A stretch of DNA of 64,000 nucleotides, taken from contig NZ_JAANOZ010000012.1 of the NCBI RefSeq assembly GCF_011320115.1, positions 1 through 64,000 on the forward strand. Direction: 5' to 3'. Below the pieces are notes generated by a model. That model was not told the origin of the DNA and ran no database searches. It saw nothing but the letters and a program-made list of their open reading frames with translations. The number at the start of each line of letters is the position of its first letter. Within the stretch, counting starts at the first letter, position 1. The position numbers and the translations under genes were made by a program. Positions 1 through 7,070 of the stretch are shown here, piece after piece. The DNA comes from Croceibacterium segetis (GTDB lineage: Bacteria > Pseudomonadota > Alphaproteobacteria > Sphingomonadales > Sphingomonadaceae).

Positions 1-77
1 ATCACCACCAGCCGGATCACCTCCGGCGAGGAGTTGAAATAGCGGAACGGGCTATGAGGCTTCTTCGGACGAGGCAT
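1..77 (-). CDS. IS6-family transposase, N-terminal part only (edge-truncated)
   Basis: This is the 5' end of a DDE transposase gene that continues beyond the window. The visible residues (MPRPKKPHSPFRYF...) are the same as those of the transposase at 7135-7851 except for one Gln to His change. The fragment carries no catalytic residues, so function cannot be judged. Confidence 0.85.
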   Translation of the reverse strand, partial: MPRPKKPHSPFRYFNSSPEVIRLVV

Positions 78-132
78 GGTCCTGCCGTGCCCTTAGTTCC
101 TTACCAGGTGGTGCATTTGCTCTGACACGGCC
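1..132 (-). mobile_element. IS6-family element, partial (runs off the left edge)
   Basis: The first 132 bases match the right end of the complete IS6 copy at 7071-7906 almost base for base, including the first codons of the transposase and the terminal inverted repeat at 110-132 (core TTTGCTCTGACA). Only this end is inside the window. The transposase start is at 75-77 on the minus strand, and codons 1-25 read as in the complete copy with Gln8 changed to His. The same orientation as the second copy means the two could bracket 133-7070 as a pseudo-compound transposon. Whether the rest of this copy is intact cannot be seen. Confidence 0.9.
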
Positions 133-513
133 CTCCGCAAGGCATTGCATTGGGGACGGAAATGAGCTTCCTCTGCCCATTACAGTGAGCACGTCGTCGA
201 GCTCGGTAAGGTGGTATGGTCCGTCCACCACCGCGCCGTCGGGCATACGGTGTTGCAGCATGAACCGTTGAGCAGTTACGACGAGAACAGGTGCATCGTT
301 TGCTCGAGCCAGCTCTTCAGCCAGCTGCAGCGGGGATCCTTCGGCCATAGTGTCGCCGATGACGATCAGGTCAGGTGCGTGGAGTGCAGCCGCTTCGACA
401 GCCTGGTGCTCCGCCCAAGCGTGATCGAACGAATTGAAGCCAAAAGCTTCAAGACGATCCTGGATAGCACGGCTGATGATAAGATTGTCATCGATGATCA
501 GAGCGTGGGTCAT
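52..513 (-). CDS. Receiver-domain (CheY-like) protein, degenerate, C-terminus fused into IS6 DNA
   Basis: The start chosen is the ATG at 511-513 (MTHALIIDD), because a receiver fold normally begins right at its first strand; an upstream ATG at 567 is also in frame. Strand-1 acidic residues D8 and D9 are present. At the phospho-acceptor position the strand ends V-I-G53 with Asp at 54, so the Asp appears displaced by one, and the conserved Lys region reads VDGPYH with no Lys. This suggests a pseudo-receiver that may not be phosphorylated. About 127 residues are native; the last ~26 are read out of the IS6 end (133 leftwards), so the original C-terminus was lost by insertion. No output domain is visible. 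An EcfG-like promoter lies upstream. Confidence 0.7.
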   Translation of the reverse strand: MTHALIIDDNLIISRAIQDRLEAFGFNSFDHAWAEHQAVEAAALHAPDLIVIGDTMAEGSPLQLAEELARANDAPVLVVTAQRFMLQHRMPDGAVVDGPYHLTELDDVLTVMGRGSSFPSPMQCLAEGRVRANAPPGKELRARQDHASSEEAS

Positions 514-556
514 GGTCGCACTCGCGCGTTGAGCTTCGTCTGTGAGCGCGCTCTCC

Positions 557-580
557 AACGTTGGCACCTAGATAAGTTCC
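557..580 (-). promoter_or_regulatory. EcfG-type (general stress response) promoter for the receiver-domain gene
   Basis: On the minus strand GGAAC (580-576) is followed after 15 bases by CGTT (560-557), matching the alphaproteobacterial sigma-EcfG consensus GGAAC-N16-17-GTT. The receiver gene's ATG is about 45 bases downstream. Small response regulators of the general stress response are known EcfG targets; regulation here is inferred from the motif alone. Confidence 0.5.
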
Positions 581-684
581 GGAGGCCCCAGCTCCTTAAC
601 ATTACGAATGACCGGTGGCTGTGACCTGTCTTGTCGTCGCCTTGTCAGTCAGGAGCGAAAGCGTCGTCTTGGATCTCTTCGGAA

Positions 685-857
685 GGTGTTGTCAGAGCAA
701 CTGCACCGAGCCGCCTGAGGACGTCATCTTCGTTTCGCGGGAGATGGAATTTTGGCCAAAGGCCTCCGGCCCTGGACTTAGCCTGCGACAAGAGCGAGAC
801 TGACAGCCTCACTTACGTACCGCTCAGATGTTAAGGTGCAGTAGCTCTGACAGAACC
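685..857. mobile_element. IS6-derived MITE, copy 1 (173 bp)
   Basis: This non-coding 173-bp element has 23-bp imperfect terminal inverted repeats, GGTGTTGTCAGAGCAACTGC at the left and its complement at the right. Copy 2 at 3124-3297 matches it closely over the full length, with a 1-bp length difference. The terminal repeats share the core TGTCAGAGCAA-TGCACC with the complete IS6 copy at 7071-7906, so IS6 transposase could have mobilised it. No ORF of note and no clear 8-bp target duplication were found. Confidence 0.8.
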
Positions 858-960
858 ATCGGAGACAGTTGAGAAAATTCGAATCAACGACCGGTTTGTC
901 CAAGGTCCGGCATGATCCTAAGGCCAGCCCGCGGAAACTGCGGAGCCATCCGCAACCTGG

Positions 961-1986
961 TCAATCCGCTTTGGCCTTGATCAATTCCACGGCCTTGGCG
1001 AGCGCCTGATCTCCGGCGACAGCGATGTCAGGTTTGACGCCGACGCCTTCCCAGTTGGTCTTGCTTATCGGATTGATGGCCCGTCCGCCTGGAACAAACA
1101 CGCCAAAGTGGTCCGATAGCCTGACGGTGCCGCCCGGATTGGCGCCGCCCCAAGTCGATTCACCGACCAGTGTCGCGCGCTTCAGTTGCTGGAGATCATA
1201 GGCCAGCTCTTCACCGCCGGAGGCAGTTTGCTTGTCGGTAAGTACGTAGATCGGAACGTCCGCGCGAATCCGCCGACTGTCGCTGATGCTGTCGGTCCAA
1301 TATTGCTTCGTGAGGTCGCCCTCGCGCAGATATATATCGTTTATGTGGGTTTTGGGAGGCAGCAGATAACTGGCGACCAATGCGACAGTATCCGGGCTAC
1401 CGCCATGATTGCCGCGCAGGTCGATCACGATGGCTGCAGAATTGGCCAGGAAGGTCATCGCGGAATCGATGATCGGCGCAGATTTTCCCCCGTCGAGAAA
1501 GCCTTCGATGCTGAGGTATCCGATGTTCCCGTCAAGAACCTCGACCTTGCGGATGCCGTAATTGACTGACTTGAAATAGGCGTCGCGCTCGGCGCGTTCT
1601 GCGGCAGAGGGTTCCTTGTCGGGGTCAGGAACGGGTAGCGCTCGCGGCGAATAGTGCACAGCGAGGTGCGCGTCCTCGACGACAGCGTGAATGTCGTCGG
1701 TCATCGCATCGGCCAGCGCTTTTTGGTCGAGATTCGCATAACGGCCGGAACGATCCGCCAAGCGCAATTTTGCGACGATCGCCGAAACCTTGCCCGGATA
1801 GACATAGCCTTCAGCCAGTGCCCTGGAAATCCCGTCGATCAGTTCCTTACGTTCAGTTGCCGAGAGCGCCGGACCAGTCGCATTATCCTCATCAACCCCC
1901 GCCGAGGGCGCGGCATCGATGGCTTGGACAGGCATGGCACAAACGGAAGCAAGCAATGCAACGGCGGCAACAGTCAGGCGATTCAT
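961..1986 (-). CDS. Secreted S41-family (C-terminal processing type) serine peptidase
   Basis: The product is 341 aa with an N-terminal signal peptide (about residues 1-22). The S41 core is recognisable: strand AAIVIDLRGNHGG (184-196), then LTDKQTASGGEE with the probable catalytic Ser256, and the C-terminal GGRAINP and GVGVKPD stretches. No PDZ domain is evident, so it resembles the interphotoreceptor-retinoid-binding/TSP-type S41 peptidases rather than CtpA. Its start overlaps the stop of a marR-family gene by 4 bp (ATGA), so the two are translated together. The substrate is unknown. Confidence 0.85.
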   Translation of the reverse strand: MNRLTVAAVALLASVCAMPVQAIDAAPSAGVDEDNATGPALSATERKELIDGISRALAEGYVYPGKVSAIVAKLRLADRSGRYANLDQKALADAMTDDIHAVVEDAHLAVHYSPRALPVPDPDKEPSAAERAERDAYFKSVNYGIRKVEVLDGNIGYLSIEGFLDGGKSAPIIDSAMTFLANSAAIVIDLRGNHGGSPDTVALVASYLLPPKTHINDIYLREGDLTKQYWTDSISDSRRIRADVPIYVLTDKQTASGGEELAYDLQQLKRATLVGESTWGGANPGGTVRLSDHFGVFVPGGRAINPISKTNWEGVGVKPDIAVAGDQALAKAVELIKAKAD

Positions 1987-2489
1987 GCATCTACTTTCAT
2001 ATTGAGGCGGGTTGGAATCGGACGTCGGTCAAGCGAACTGACAATGGTGTCGAGGGTATCGAGAAAGGCGTCGGCGTTGCCGCTTCCCTCGTCGAGAACC
2101 TCGCGCATCACCCGGTTTAGACGATCGTTGAAACGCTTCAGGATCGCGGCCTCTTTGCGACCGCGCGCCGTCAGCGCCGACATTCGGCGCCGCTGATCGC
2201 TCGGATCTCCGACGGTGCGCACGAGGCCGAGTTGCTCGAGGACGCGTAAGGCGCGAACCATCATAGGATGCGAAAACTGCAGGGTCCGTGCGATAGCGAC
2301 CGGACCCATCGGTCCGCGTTCGGCCAACAGCAATATCGTGGAAGCGCTACGCGGCGGGATGCTCAGCTTTTCTTCCGCCAGGGCTTCCCCGATCTCGTCA
2401 ACGAAACGGTCTGAGAGCCGGCGGAGCCGGTGGGCGACGAACGCGGGACCAAGGCCAGTAACGAAATCCATATTTGCGGTAGAGCGCAT
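1983..2489 (-). CDS. MarR-family transcriptional regulator
   Basis: This 168-aa protein has a winged helix-turn-helix: LLLAERGPMGPVAIARTL is the first part and HPMMVRALRVLEQLGLV the recognition helix, followed by the wing DPSDQRRRMSALTARG typical of MarR. It is the first gene of a two-gene operon with the S41 peptidase (4-bp overlap). MarR proteins usually repress their own promoter; direct repeats just upstream (2506-2524) are a candidate site. The ligand is unknown. Confidence 0.9.
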   Translation of the reverse strand: MRSTANMDFVTGLGPAFVAHRLRRLSDRFVDEIGEALAEEKLSIPPRSASTILLLAERGPMGPVAIARTLQFSHPMMVRALRVLEQLGLVRTVGDPSDQRRRMSALTARGRKEAAILKRFNDRLNRVMREVLDEGSGNADAFLDTLDTIVSSLDRRPIPTRLNMKVDA

Positions 2490-2505
2490 CGAACATTACG
2501 TGTCA

Positions 2506-2524
2506 AGGTACGTGCCTAGGTACG
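2506..2524 (-). promoter_or_regulatory. Candidate MarR operator: two AGGTACG direct repeats
   Basis: AGGTACG occurs at 2506-2512 and again at 2518-2524, a 12-bp period, 17-35 bp upstream of the marR start. The arrangement suits binding of a dimer near the promoter but is otherwise unproven. Confidence 0.35.
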
Positions 2525-2598
2525 AATAATTTTGTGTCGCAAGCACATTGCGGGACCGGCTCCGAGGACTGCCTCATCCAATGGCAACATTCCCCCTG

Positions 2599-2647
2599 TT
2601 GCGGACATTCAGCCAATGGCTGCTGTCGACCCATTGCGGACATTCAG
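2599..2647. repeat. Direct repeat TTGCGGACATTCAG (two copies, 35 bp apart)
   Basis: The 14-mer lies at 2599-2612 and 2634-2647, separated by a CCAATGG/CCATTG-containing inverted segment. It looks like a short dispersed intergenic repeat. Apart from this and the MarR upstream repeats, no gene is seen between 2490 and 2837. Confidence 0.45.
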
Positions 2648-2837
2648 CGGCACAGGCCTGAACAGCTGAGAATGGTCGACCCTATGCGATCCGCCGCGGG
2701 GCGCTCCTGAGCGATCGTCGCGAATGCACGGTCGAGGAACTGTGGCCCTAAGCGTGACTCGGCGTCTCAGCAGGGATAGGCTGTGCCACTGGCTGCCGCG
2801 ACATAAGTGGCCCGGAAGCAATTCCAGGAGGAACGAT

Positions 2838-3123
2838 ATGGCCGAGGTTACCCGCAGGAATGCCATGTTCGTGGCCGGCGCCGGAGCTGCGGCGGTTTCT
2901 TTCGCCGGTGCGCCCGCGCTCAGCCAGGGCTCCCCGATCCCCGTCCCGGCGTTCGCCGGCAATCACCAAGTGAAGCCCCTCAAGTTCGACCCAGCCAAGC
3001 TGAGCGGCCTTTCGGAGAAGCTGATCACCTCGCATTGGCAGAACAATTACCAGGGCTCGGTCAAGGGACTGAACACGGTCGAGCAGAAGCTCGCCGCGGC
3101 CATGGCTGACAAGGACTTCCCAG
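2838..3123 (+). pseudogene. Secreted Fe/Mn superoxide dismutase, truncated by a MITE
   Basis: A good ribosome site (AGGAGG, 2827-2832) precedes the ATG. The protein begins with a signal resembling a Tat signal (TRRNAMFVAGAGAAAVSFAG), then KPLKFDPAKLSGLSEKLI and SHWQNNYQGSVKGLNT, the N-terminal helical hairpin of Fe/Mn superoxide dismutase. It includes the family's metal-ligand-region His (ISHW-type motif here TSHW). After about 95 codons the frame enters the MITE at 3124 and stops at 3221. The C-terminal metal-binding domain is absent on the far side of the MITE, so sequence was deleted as well as interrupted. It cannot form an active enzyme. Confidence 0.8.
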
Positions 3124-3297
3124 GGTGTTGTCAGAGCAACTGCACCGAGCCGACTGAGGACGTCATCTTCGTCTCCCGGGAGATGGGATTTTGGCCAAAG
3201 GCCTCCGGTCCTGGAACATAGCCGGCGACAAGAGCGAGACTGACAGCCTCACTGACGTAACGCTCAGATGTTAAGGTGCAGTTGCTCTGACAGCACC
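3124..3297. mobile_element. IS6-derived MITE, copy 2 (174 bp)
   Basis: This is the second copy of the element at 685-857, with terminal inverted repeats at 3124-3146 and 3275-3297. Its left end cuts the superoxide dismutase gene and its right end lies 32 bp from the end of the bufferin operon. Flanks (CTTCCCAG against GGCTTGCC) show no target duplication, which fits loss of adjacent DNA by recombination or IS6-type deletion. Confidence 0.8.
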
Positions 3298-3329
3298 GGC
3301 TTGCCACCTAGGCTGGTCGATTTAACCCC

Positions 3330-3800
3330 TCATCCGATCCGGAACGCTCGATCCAGCGAGAACCGTCCGCCTCCAAGAGCGATGAGGGGCAGCATCAGCC
3401 CGGTCCAGCTTAGGTGCGTCGGCCAGGCGTCGGGATAAACGAAGATTTCAATGACCAAGGTCATCCCGAGCAGAGCGAGCGCGGCATAACGCGTGAACAG
3501 GCCGAGCACGAGCAGGATCGGAAAGACGTGCTCCGAAATCGTCGCTCCGATCGCCGCGGCATGCGGCGGGATCAGCGGGAGGGCGTATTCGGACTCGAAA
3601 AGCTCGTATGCGCTGTCGCTGATAGTGAACCAGCCGTCGACCTTGGTTCGTCCCGAGAGAAAGAAGATCGCGGCAATTCCGAAACGCATGATCAACAACA
3701 GCAGCGACATCGGCAGCAGCCGGGAGGCAAGTATCGCCAATCGATCATTGAGCGAGGGGCGCGGCTCGGCGGCGTGCGGCATGGTGGCATCCATATGCAT
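3330..3800 (-). CDS. DoxX-family membrane protein of the bufferin operon
   Basis: The 156-aa product has about four membrane segments (around residues 33-53, 80-100, 103-120, 128-145), the arrangement of DoxX proteins. It begins 5 bp after bufC and is the last gene of a four-gene minus-strand operon. DoxX-type genes are regular companions of MNIO/DUF692 bufferin clusters, where a role in the membrane step of copper handling is assumed but undefined. A start at residue 3 (MDATMP) is also possible. Confidence 0.85.
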   Translation of the reverse strand: MHMDATMPHAAEPRPSLNDRLAILASRLLPMSLLLLIMRFGIAAIFFLSGRTKVDGWFTISDSAYELFESEYALPLIPPHAAAIGATISEHVFPILLVLGLFTRYAALALLGMTLVIEIFVYPDAWPTHLSWTGLMLPLIALGGGRFSLDRAFRIG

Positions 3801-3805
3801 TGTGA

Positions 3806-4537
3806 TTATCCCTTCATCTTGATCGAGCTGAACGCGCCGCTGGCGACGATCTTGCGGAAGGCGCGAGTGATATTGTCGCCGGGGTACAGGCGGGATGCAG
3901 CGAGCGCGGCTTGCCCGACCGTTTCGCCCAGACGCAGCCCGTGCAGGATGCGGTGTTCACACGCGCCGATGACCCAGGCGCCGACGGCGCCCTCACTCCG
4001 GGTGACCAAGATTCCCTCGGCCTGCCATTCGGGCGCGATCTCGGTCCCATCTGCAACGGGATGGGCGACCCAGATCGACGGCGCAGGAACCGCGAACCAG
4101 GCGATCCGCGTAGCTGGACGCATTGTCACCCGGCAACGGGTCCATTCTTCGGCGGTCAGCCGGGCGACGTCTTCGAGGCCGAACTCGGGCGCATCGGCCG
4201 CGAGATGCGCTTCGGTTCGCATGCGGTCGATCCGCGCCACGTCGGCCAGGTAGGGCAACTCGTCGGCGAGCGGGTGTTCGGCGAGCCATGACGGAAACGC
4301 ACCGCCGTATCGGGCCAGGATCGGGTTGTCCGGCGGAACATCTCGGACGAACTCCTGCGCCAGCGCCTTCATCGCCTTAGGACCGACGAGGGCAGCGACC
4401 GTGGAGAAGTTATCGATAACCGCGGTGATCGCGCCCACGGCGACGGTGTTGCGGTAAACCGCCATCGCCGGATGGGCGAACGTGGCATGGTCGATCTGGT
4501 GCAGGAATTCCTGCTGAAATGTAGCAAGTTCACACAT
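3806..4537 (-). CDS. bufC: DUF2063 protein, BufC-type partner of the MNIO enzyme
   Basis: This 243-aa protein has the DUF2063 N-terminal helical domain ([14 protein letters not shown]..., [13 protein letters not shown]) followed by a mixed alpha/beta C-terminal part. In methanobactin and bufferin pathways such proteins bind the precursor leader and work with the DUF692 oxidase. The start at 4537 is an ATG overlapping the end of bufB by 8 bp, preferred over an upstream TTG. The name follows the gene order bufA-bufB-bufC; biochemistry is inferred. Confidence 0.8.
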   Translation of the reverse strand: MCELATFQQEFLHQIDHATFAHPAMAVYRNTVAVGAITAVIDNFSTVAALVGPKAMKALAQEFVRDVPPDNPILARYGGAFPSWLAEHPLADELPYLADVARIDRMRTEAHLAADAPEFGLEDVARLTAEEWTRCRVTMRPATRIAWFAVPAPSIWVAHPVADGTEIAPEWQAEGILVTRSEGAVGAWVIGACEHRILHGLRLGETVGQAALAASRLYPGDNITRAFRKIVASGAFSSIKMKG

Positions 4538-5354
4538 TGACAAGTTCCTCTCTCATGATCAGCGTGGCTGCGCGGTCGCGCTCGGCCATCAGGTCGGCAA
4601 AGGCGGGCACGTTTCCGTCGCGCTCGAGCAGCACGGGCAGCGGTCCTGTCAGGCCGAGCAAGGCCTCGAGCAAACCCCAGACTTCTTCGGAAACGGGCGC
4701 ATCGTGGCTGTCGATCAGCAGGTCGACGTGGGCGTCGGCGCTGTGGCCGGCGATGTGGATTTCGCCGATCGCGGCGTGCGGCAGGGCCGCCAGATACGAG
4801 CGCGGATCGTAGCCGAGGTTATGCGCCGCGACGGCGACGTTGTTTACGTCGATCAGCAGCCCGCAGCCGCTGCGGCTGACGACTTCGCCAAGGAATTCGG
4901 CTTCGCTCCACTCTCCGGCGATCTGCAGGTAGTGTGCCGGGTTCTCGATCAGAATCGCGCGGCCGATCGCCTGCTGCACCGCATCGATGTTGCGAAGCAC
5001 ACAATCGAGCGCTTGTCGGGTGCGCGGCACCGGCAGCAAGTCGGGCAGGCAACGCGATCCGAAACGCGACCAGGCGAGGTGTTCGGAGACCAGCCACGGC
5101 TCGTACCGGTCGACCAGTCGCTTGAGCCCGGCGAGGTGCTCGGCGTCAGGCAATTCGGCACCGCCTAGCGAGAGGCCCACGCCGTGGAGCGACAGCGGCC
5201 TCGCCTGGCGGAGCGCGGAAAGCATGGCCAGGCGCGGCCCGCCGGGAACCATGTAGTTCTCGGCATGAACCTCGAACCACAGGCCGTCCGCCGACGCGGC
5301 CATGGCCTCGTCGAAATGTTGGGGCTTGAAGGCCACGCCGGCGGTCGGTTGCAT
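4530..5354 (-). CDS. bufB: DUF692 multinuclear non-heme iron oxidative enzyme (MNIO), BufB-type
   Basis: The 274-aa protein has the TIM-barrel signature of DUF692. Visible metal-binding motifs are EVHAENY, SLHGVGLSLG, SEHLAW, LIENPAHY, LLIDVNNV, EIHIAGH and the C-terminal LLERDGNVP. These His, Asp and Glu residues form the two- or three-iron site in MNIO enzymes such as MbnB. Together with BufC it is expected to modify cysteines of the small BufA peptide. It starts 4 bp after bufA. All expected metal-ligand motifs appear intact. Confidence 0.88.
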   Translation of the reverse strand: MQPTAGVAFKPQHFDEAMAASADGLWFEVHAENYMVPGGPRLAMLSALRQARPLSLHGVGLSLGGAELPDAEHLAGLKRLVDRYEPWLVSEHLAWSRFGSRCLPDLLPVPRTRQALDCVLRNIDAVQQAIGRAILIENPAHYLQIAGEWSEAEFLGEVVSRSGCGLLIDVNNVAVAAHNLGYDPRSYLAALPHAAIGEIHIAGHSADAHVDLLIDSHDAPVSEEVWGLLEALLGLTGPLPVLLERDGNVPAFADLMAERDRAATLIMREELVNV

Positions 5355-5358
5355 CGGG

Positions 5359-5634
5359 TCAGGCCTTCGGGGTCAGCGAACCGAACCCCTTGGGGGTCTT
5401 GATCTTCGCGCAGGTGCCCTTGGCGACGTACTTCCAGGCATTCCCCTGGTAGTTCGCATGGCTGGTTCCGGCGCACGACGTGCCCGCGCCGGCCTTGCAA
5501 TCGTTCTTGCCGGCCAGCGAGATGCCGTAGCACTTGTCCTTGTTCGGCTGCGGCTTGACCGGGCCGGCGTGGGCGGCGCTGGCGCCGAGCGCGGCGGCTG
5601 CCGCGGCGGCAATGGCGATATTCATCTTGTTCAT
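5359..5634 (-). CDS. bufA: DUF2282 bufferin-type precursor peptide (copper-buffering RiPP)
   Basis: This 91-aa secreted peptide has a signal sequence (about residues 1-23, ending AHA) and four cysteines in the family pattern KCYGIS, KNDCKAG, GTSCAG and KGTCAKI. The internal ATG at 5632-5634 was chosen because AAGGGA sits 7-12 bp upstream. DUF2282 peptides are the substrates of adjacent DUF692/DUF2063 pairs, and bufferins are reported to bind copper after modification. It is the first gene of the minus-strand operon bufA-bufB-bufC-doxX. Confidence 0.87.
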   Translation of the reverse strand: MNKMNIAIAAAAAAALGASAAHAGPVKPQPNKDKCYGISLAGKNDCKAGAGTSCAGTSHANYQGNAWKYVAKGTCAKIKTPKGFGSLTPKA

Positions 5635-5717
5635 GGCGTTTCCCTTTCGAATGGATCCGAGCACCCAAGGTGCATCGCTTCACTCGCCCACTCGGCGCGC
5701 GATGTCCGCTACCGGGA

Positions 5718-5736
5718 ATGCATGGTTTCGATGCAT
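5718..5736. promoter_or_regulatory. Paired ATGCAT half-sites upstream of bufA
   Basis: ATGCAT occurs at 5718-5723 and 5731-5736 around GGTTTCG, in the 108 bp between the patatin stop and the bufA start. It is a possible regulator site; no function is demonstrated. Confidence 0.3.
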
Positions 5737-5742
5737 CGAGCG

Positions 5743-6888
5743 TCACGCCGCGGCCGAAGTTTCGACCATCTGACCGCCCATCGCCTCGTGCAGCACGAAG
5801 CCTTCGAGCGGATCGACTTCCTCGCGCCACGGCGCCGCATCGAGCGTGCGCATCGTGTCGGCGTATCCGGCCGTCCAGCGCGTGCTGATGCCGGAGGGGC
5901 TGAAGTCGATGTCCTTCGAATGATCCTCGTAATCGAGGACTGGCGCGAGCAGGCGGATGACGTGCATTCGTGTCGGACAGCCGTAAGCGGAAAGCTCGGC
6001 GGCTTCCTGGCTCTGGCGCGCCTCGGGCGGCAGCATCGCCGAAAGTTCGCTGATGACATGGCGCAGGCGGTGGAGCTGGCGCTGCCGCTTGATGTGGCTC
6101 GACGAACGGCTCGAATACTGCACGTCCTTCTGACGGTTCATCACCTCCCAGATCGATTGCGGCTCGGGTCCATGCGGGTTCCAGATGTGAACCGCATAGA
6201 CCATTGAATCGCGCCGCGGATTGTCGTCGAACACGACTTCGACCGGCGTGTTCGAGAGAATGCCGCCATCCCAGTAGAGCTCTCCGTCGATGCGCACCGC
6301 GGGGAACGCTGGTGGCAGCGCGCCCGAGGCCATGATGTGGCGCAGGTCGAGCGGCATGTCGCGGGAATCGAAGTAGACCATCTCGCTCGAGGTGACCTGC
6401 GACGCGCCGACGGTGAGCCTGACAGGGCCGCGGTTGACGAGATCGAAGTCGACCAGGTCGGACAGCGTCTCGCGCATCGGCTCGACCGAATAGTATCCGG
6501 CCTCCTCGGGCCCGAGCGGCGCGTGCGGGCTGGTGAAGGCCAGCGGGTTCGGGCTGAAGAATGTCGGGTGCCCGCCCATGATCGTCGCCATGTTGCGCCA
6601 CATCGTCGAAAGCGAAGCCGGCATCAGCGATTCGAAGGCATGGCCGTGCTGCACCCGGCGCCAGAACTCCGCCAGCCGCTCCATGCGCTCACTCGCCGGG
6701 CTGCCGGCAATAATCGCCGCGTTGATCGCGCCGATCGACGTGCCGATAACCCAGTCGGGCTCGATCCCGGCTTCGTGCAGCGCCTGGTACACGCCGACCT
6801 GATAGGCGCCGAGCGCGCCGCCTCCTTGAAGGACCAGCACTTGCTGGCCGTGGTTGCGCAATTCGTTGCGCAGGCTGGGGTTGGCCAT
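5743..6888 (-). CDS. Patatin-like phospholipase with DUF3734 C-terminal domain
   Basis: The 381-aa product contains the patatin oxyanion motif LQGGGALG (20-27), the nucleophile elbow GTSIG with Ser51 and the DGG motif with Asp207, which form the Ser-Asp dyad. The C-terminal part (DFSPSGISTRWTAGYADT) is the DUF3734 region. The start at 6888 was preferred because AGGAGA lies 6 bp upstream; an ATG two codons earlier has no spacing. It likely hydrolyses acyl lipids. Its start overlaps the last codons of the ndh remnant, so it was once co-transcribed with an NADH dehydrogenase gene. Confidence 0.85.
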   Translation of the reverse strand: MANPSLRNELRNHGQQVLVLQGGGALGAYQVGVYQALHEAGIEPDWVIGTSIGAINAAIIAGSPASERMERLAEFWRRVQHGHAFESLMPASLSTMWRNMATIMGGHPTFFSPNPLAFTSPHAPLGPEEAGYYSVEPMRETLSDLVDFDLVNRGPVRLTVGASQVTSSEMVYFDSRDMPLDLRHIMASGALPPAFPAVRIDGELYWDGGILSNTPVEVVFDDNPRRDSMVYAVHIWNPHGPEPQSIWEVMNRQKDVQYSSRSSSHIKRQRQLHRLRHVISELSAMLPPEARQSQEAAELSAYGCPTRMHVIRLLAPVLDYEDHSKDIDFSPSGISTRWTAGYADTMRTLDAAPWREEVDPLEGFVLHEAMGGQMVETSAAA

Positions 6889-6890
6889 GA

Positions 6891-7070
6891 TCATTCTCCT
6901 GAGATTGCGGGGGCGGGATTGCCGGTGATGAGCCGGGCGCCGCGTTCGAACGTGAGGTAGTTCCACAGCCAGCTGGCGCCGACGATGAAGCGGTTGCGGA
7001 AGCCGACGAGGAAGAAGATGTGCGCCGTGCACCACAGCAGCCAGGCGAATGAGCCGGAAAGGCGCAGCCG
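6891..7070 (-). pseudogene. Type II NADH dehydrogenase (NDH-2), C-terminal remnant
   Basis: Reading the minus strand from the IS6 edge gives RLRLSGSFAWLLW, TAHIFFLVGFRNRF, WLWNYLTFERGARLITG and a TGA at 6893-6891. This is the membrane-anchor C-terminus of NDH-2 enzymes (AWLLW...HI-FLIGFRNR...GARLITG). Only about 58 codons remain; the NAD- and FAD-binding part is missing on the other side of the IS6 copy. The stop overlaps the upstream ATG of the patatin gene, showing a former operon. No product is expected unless IS6 supplies a promoter. Confidence 0.75.

Noticed and set aside
5165-6601. 478-aa minus-strand ORF
   Set aside because: Out-of-frame reading through bufB, bufA and the patatin gene with arginine-rich composition.
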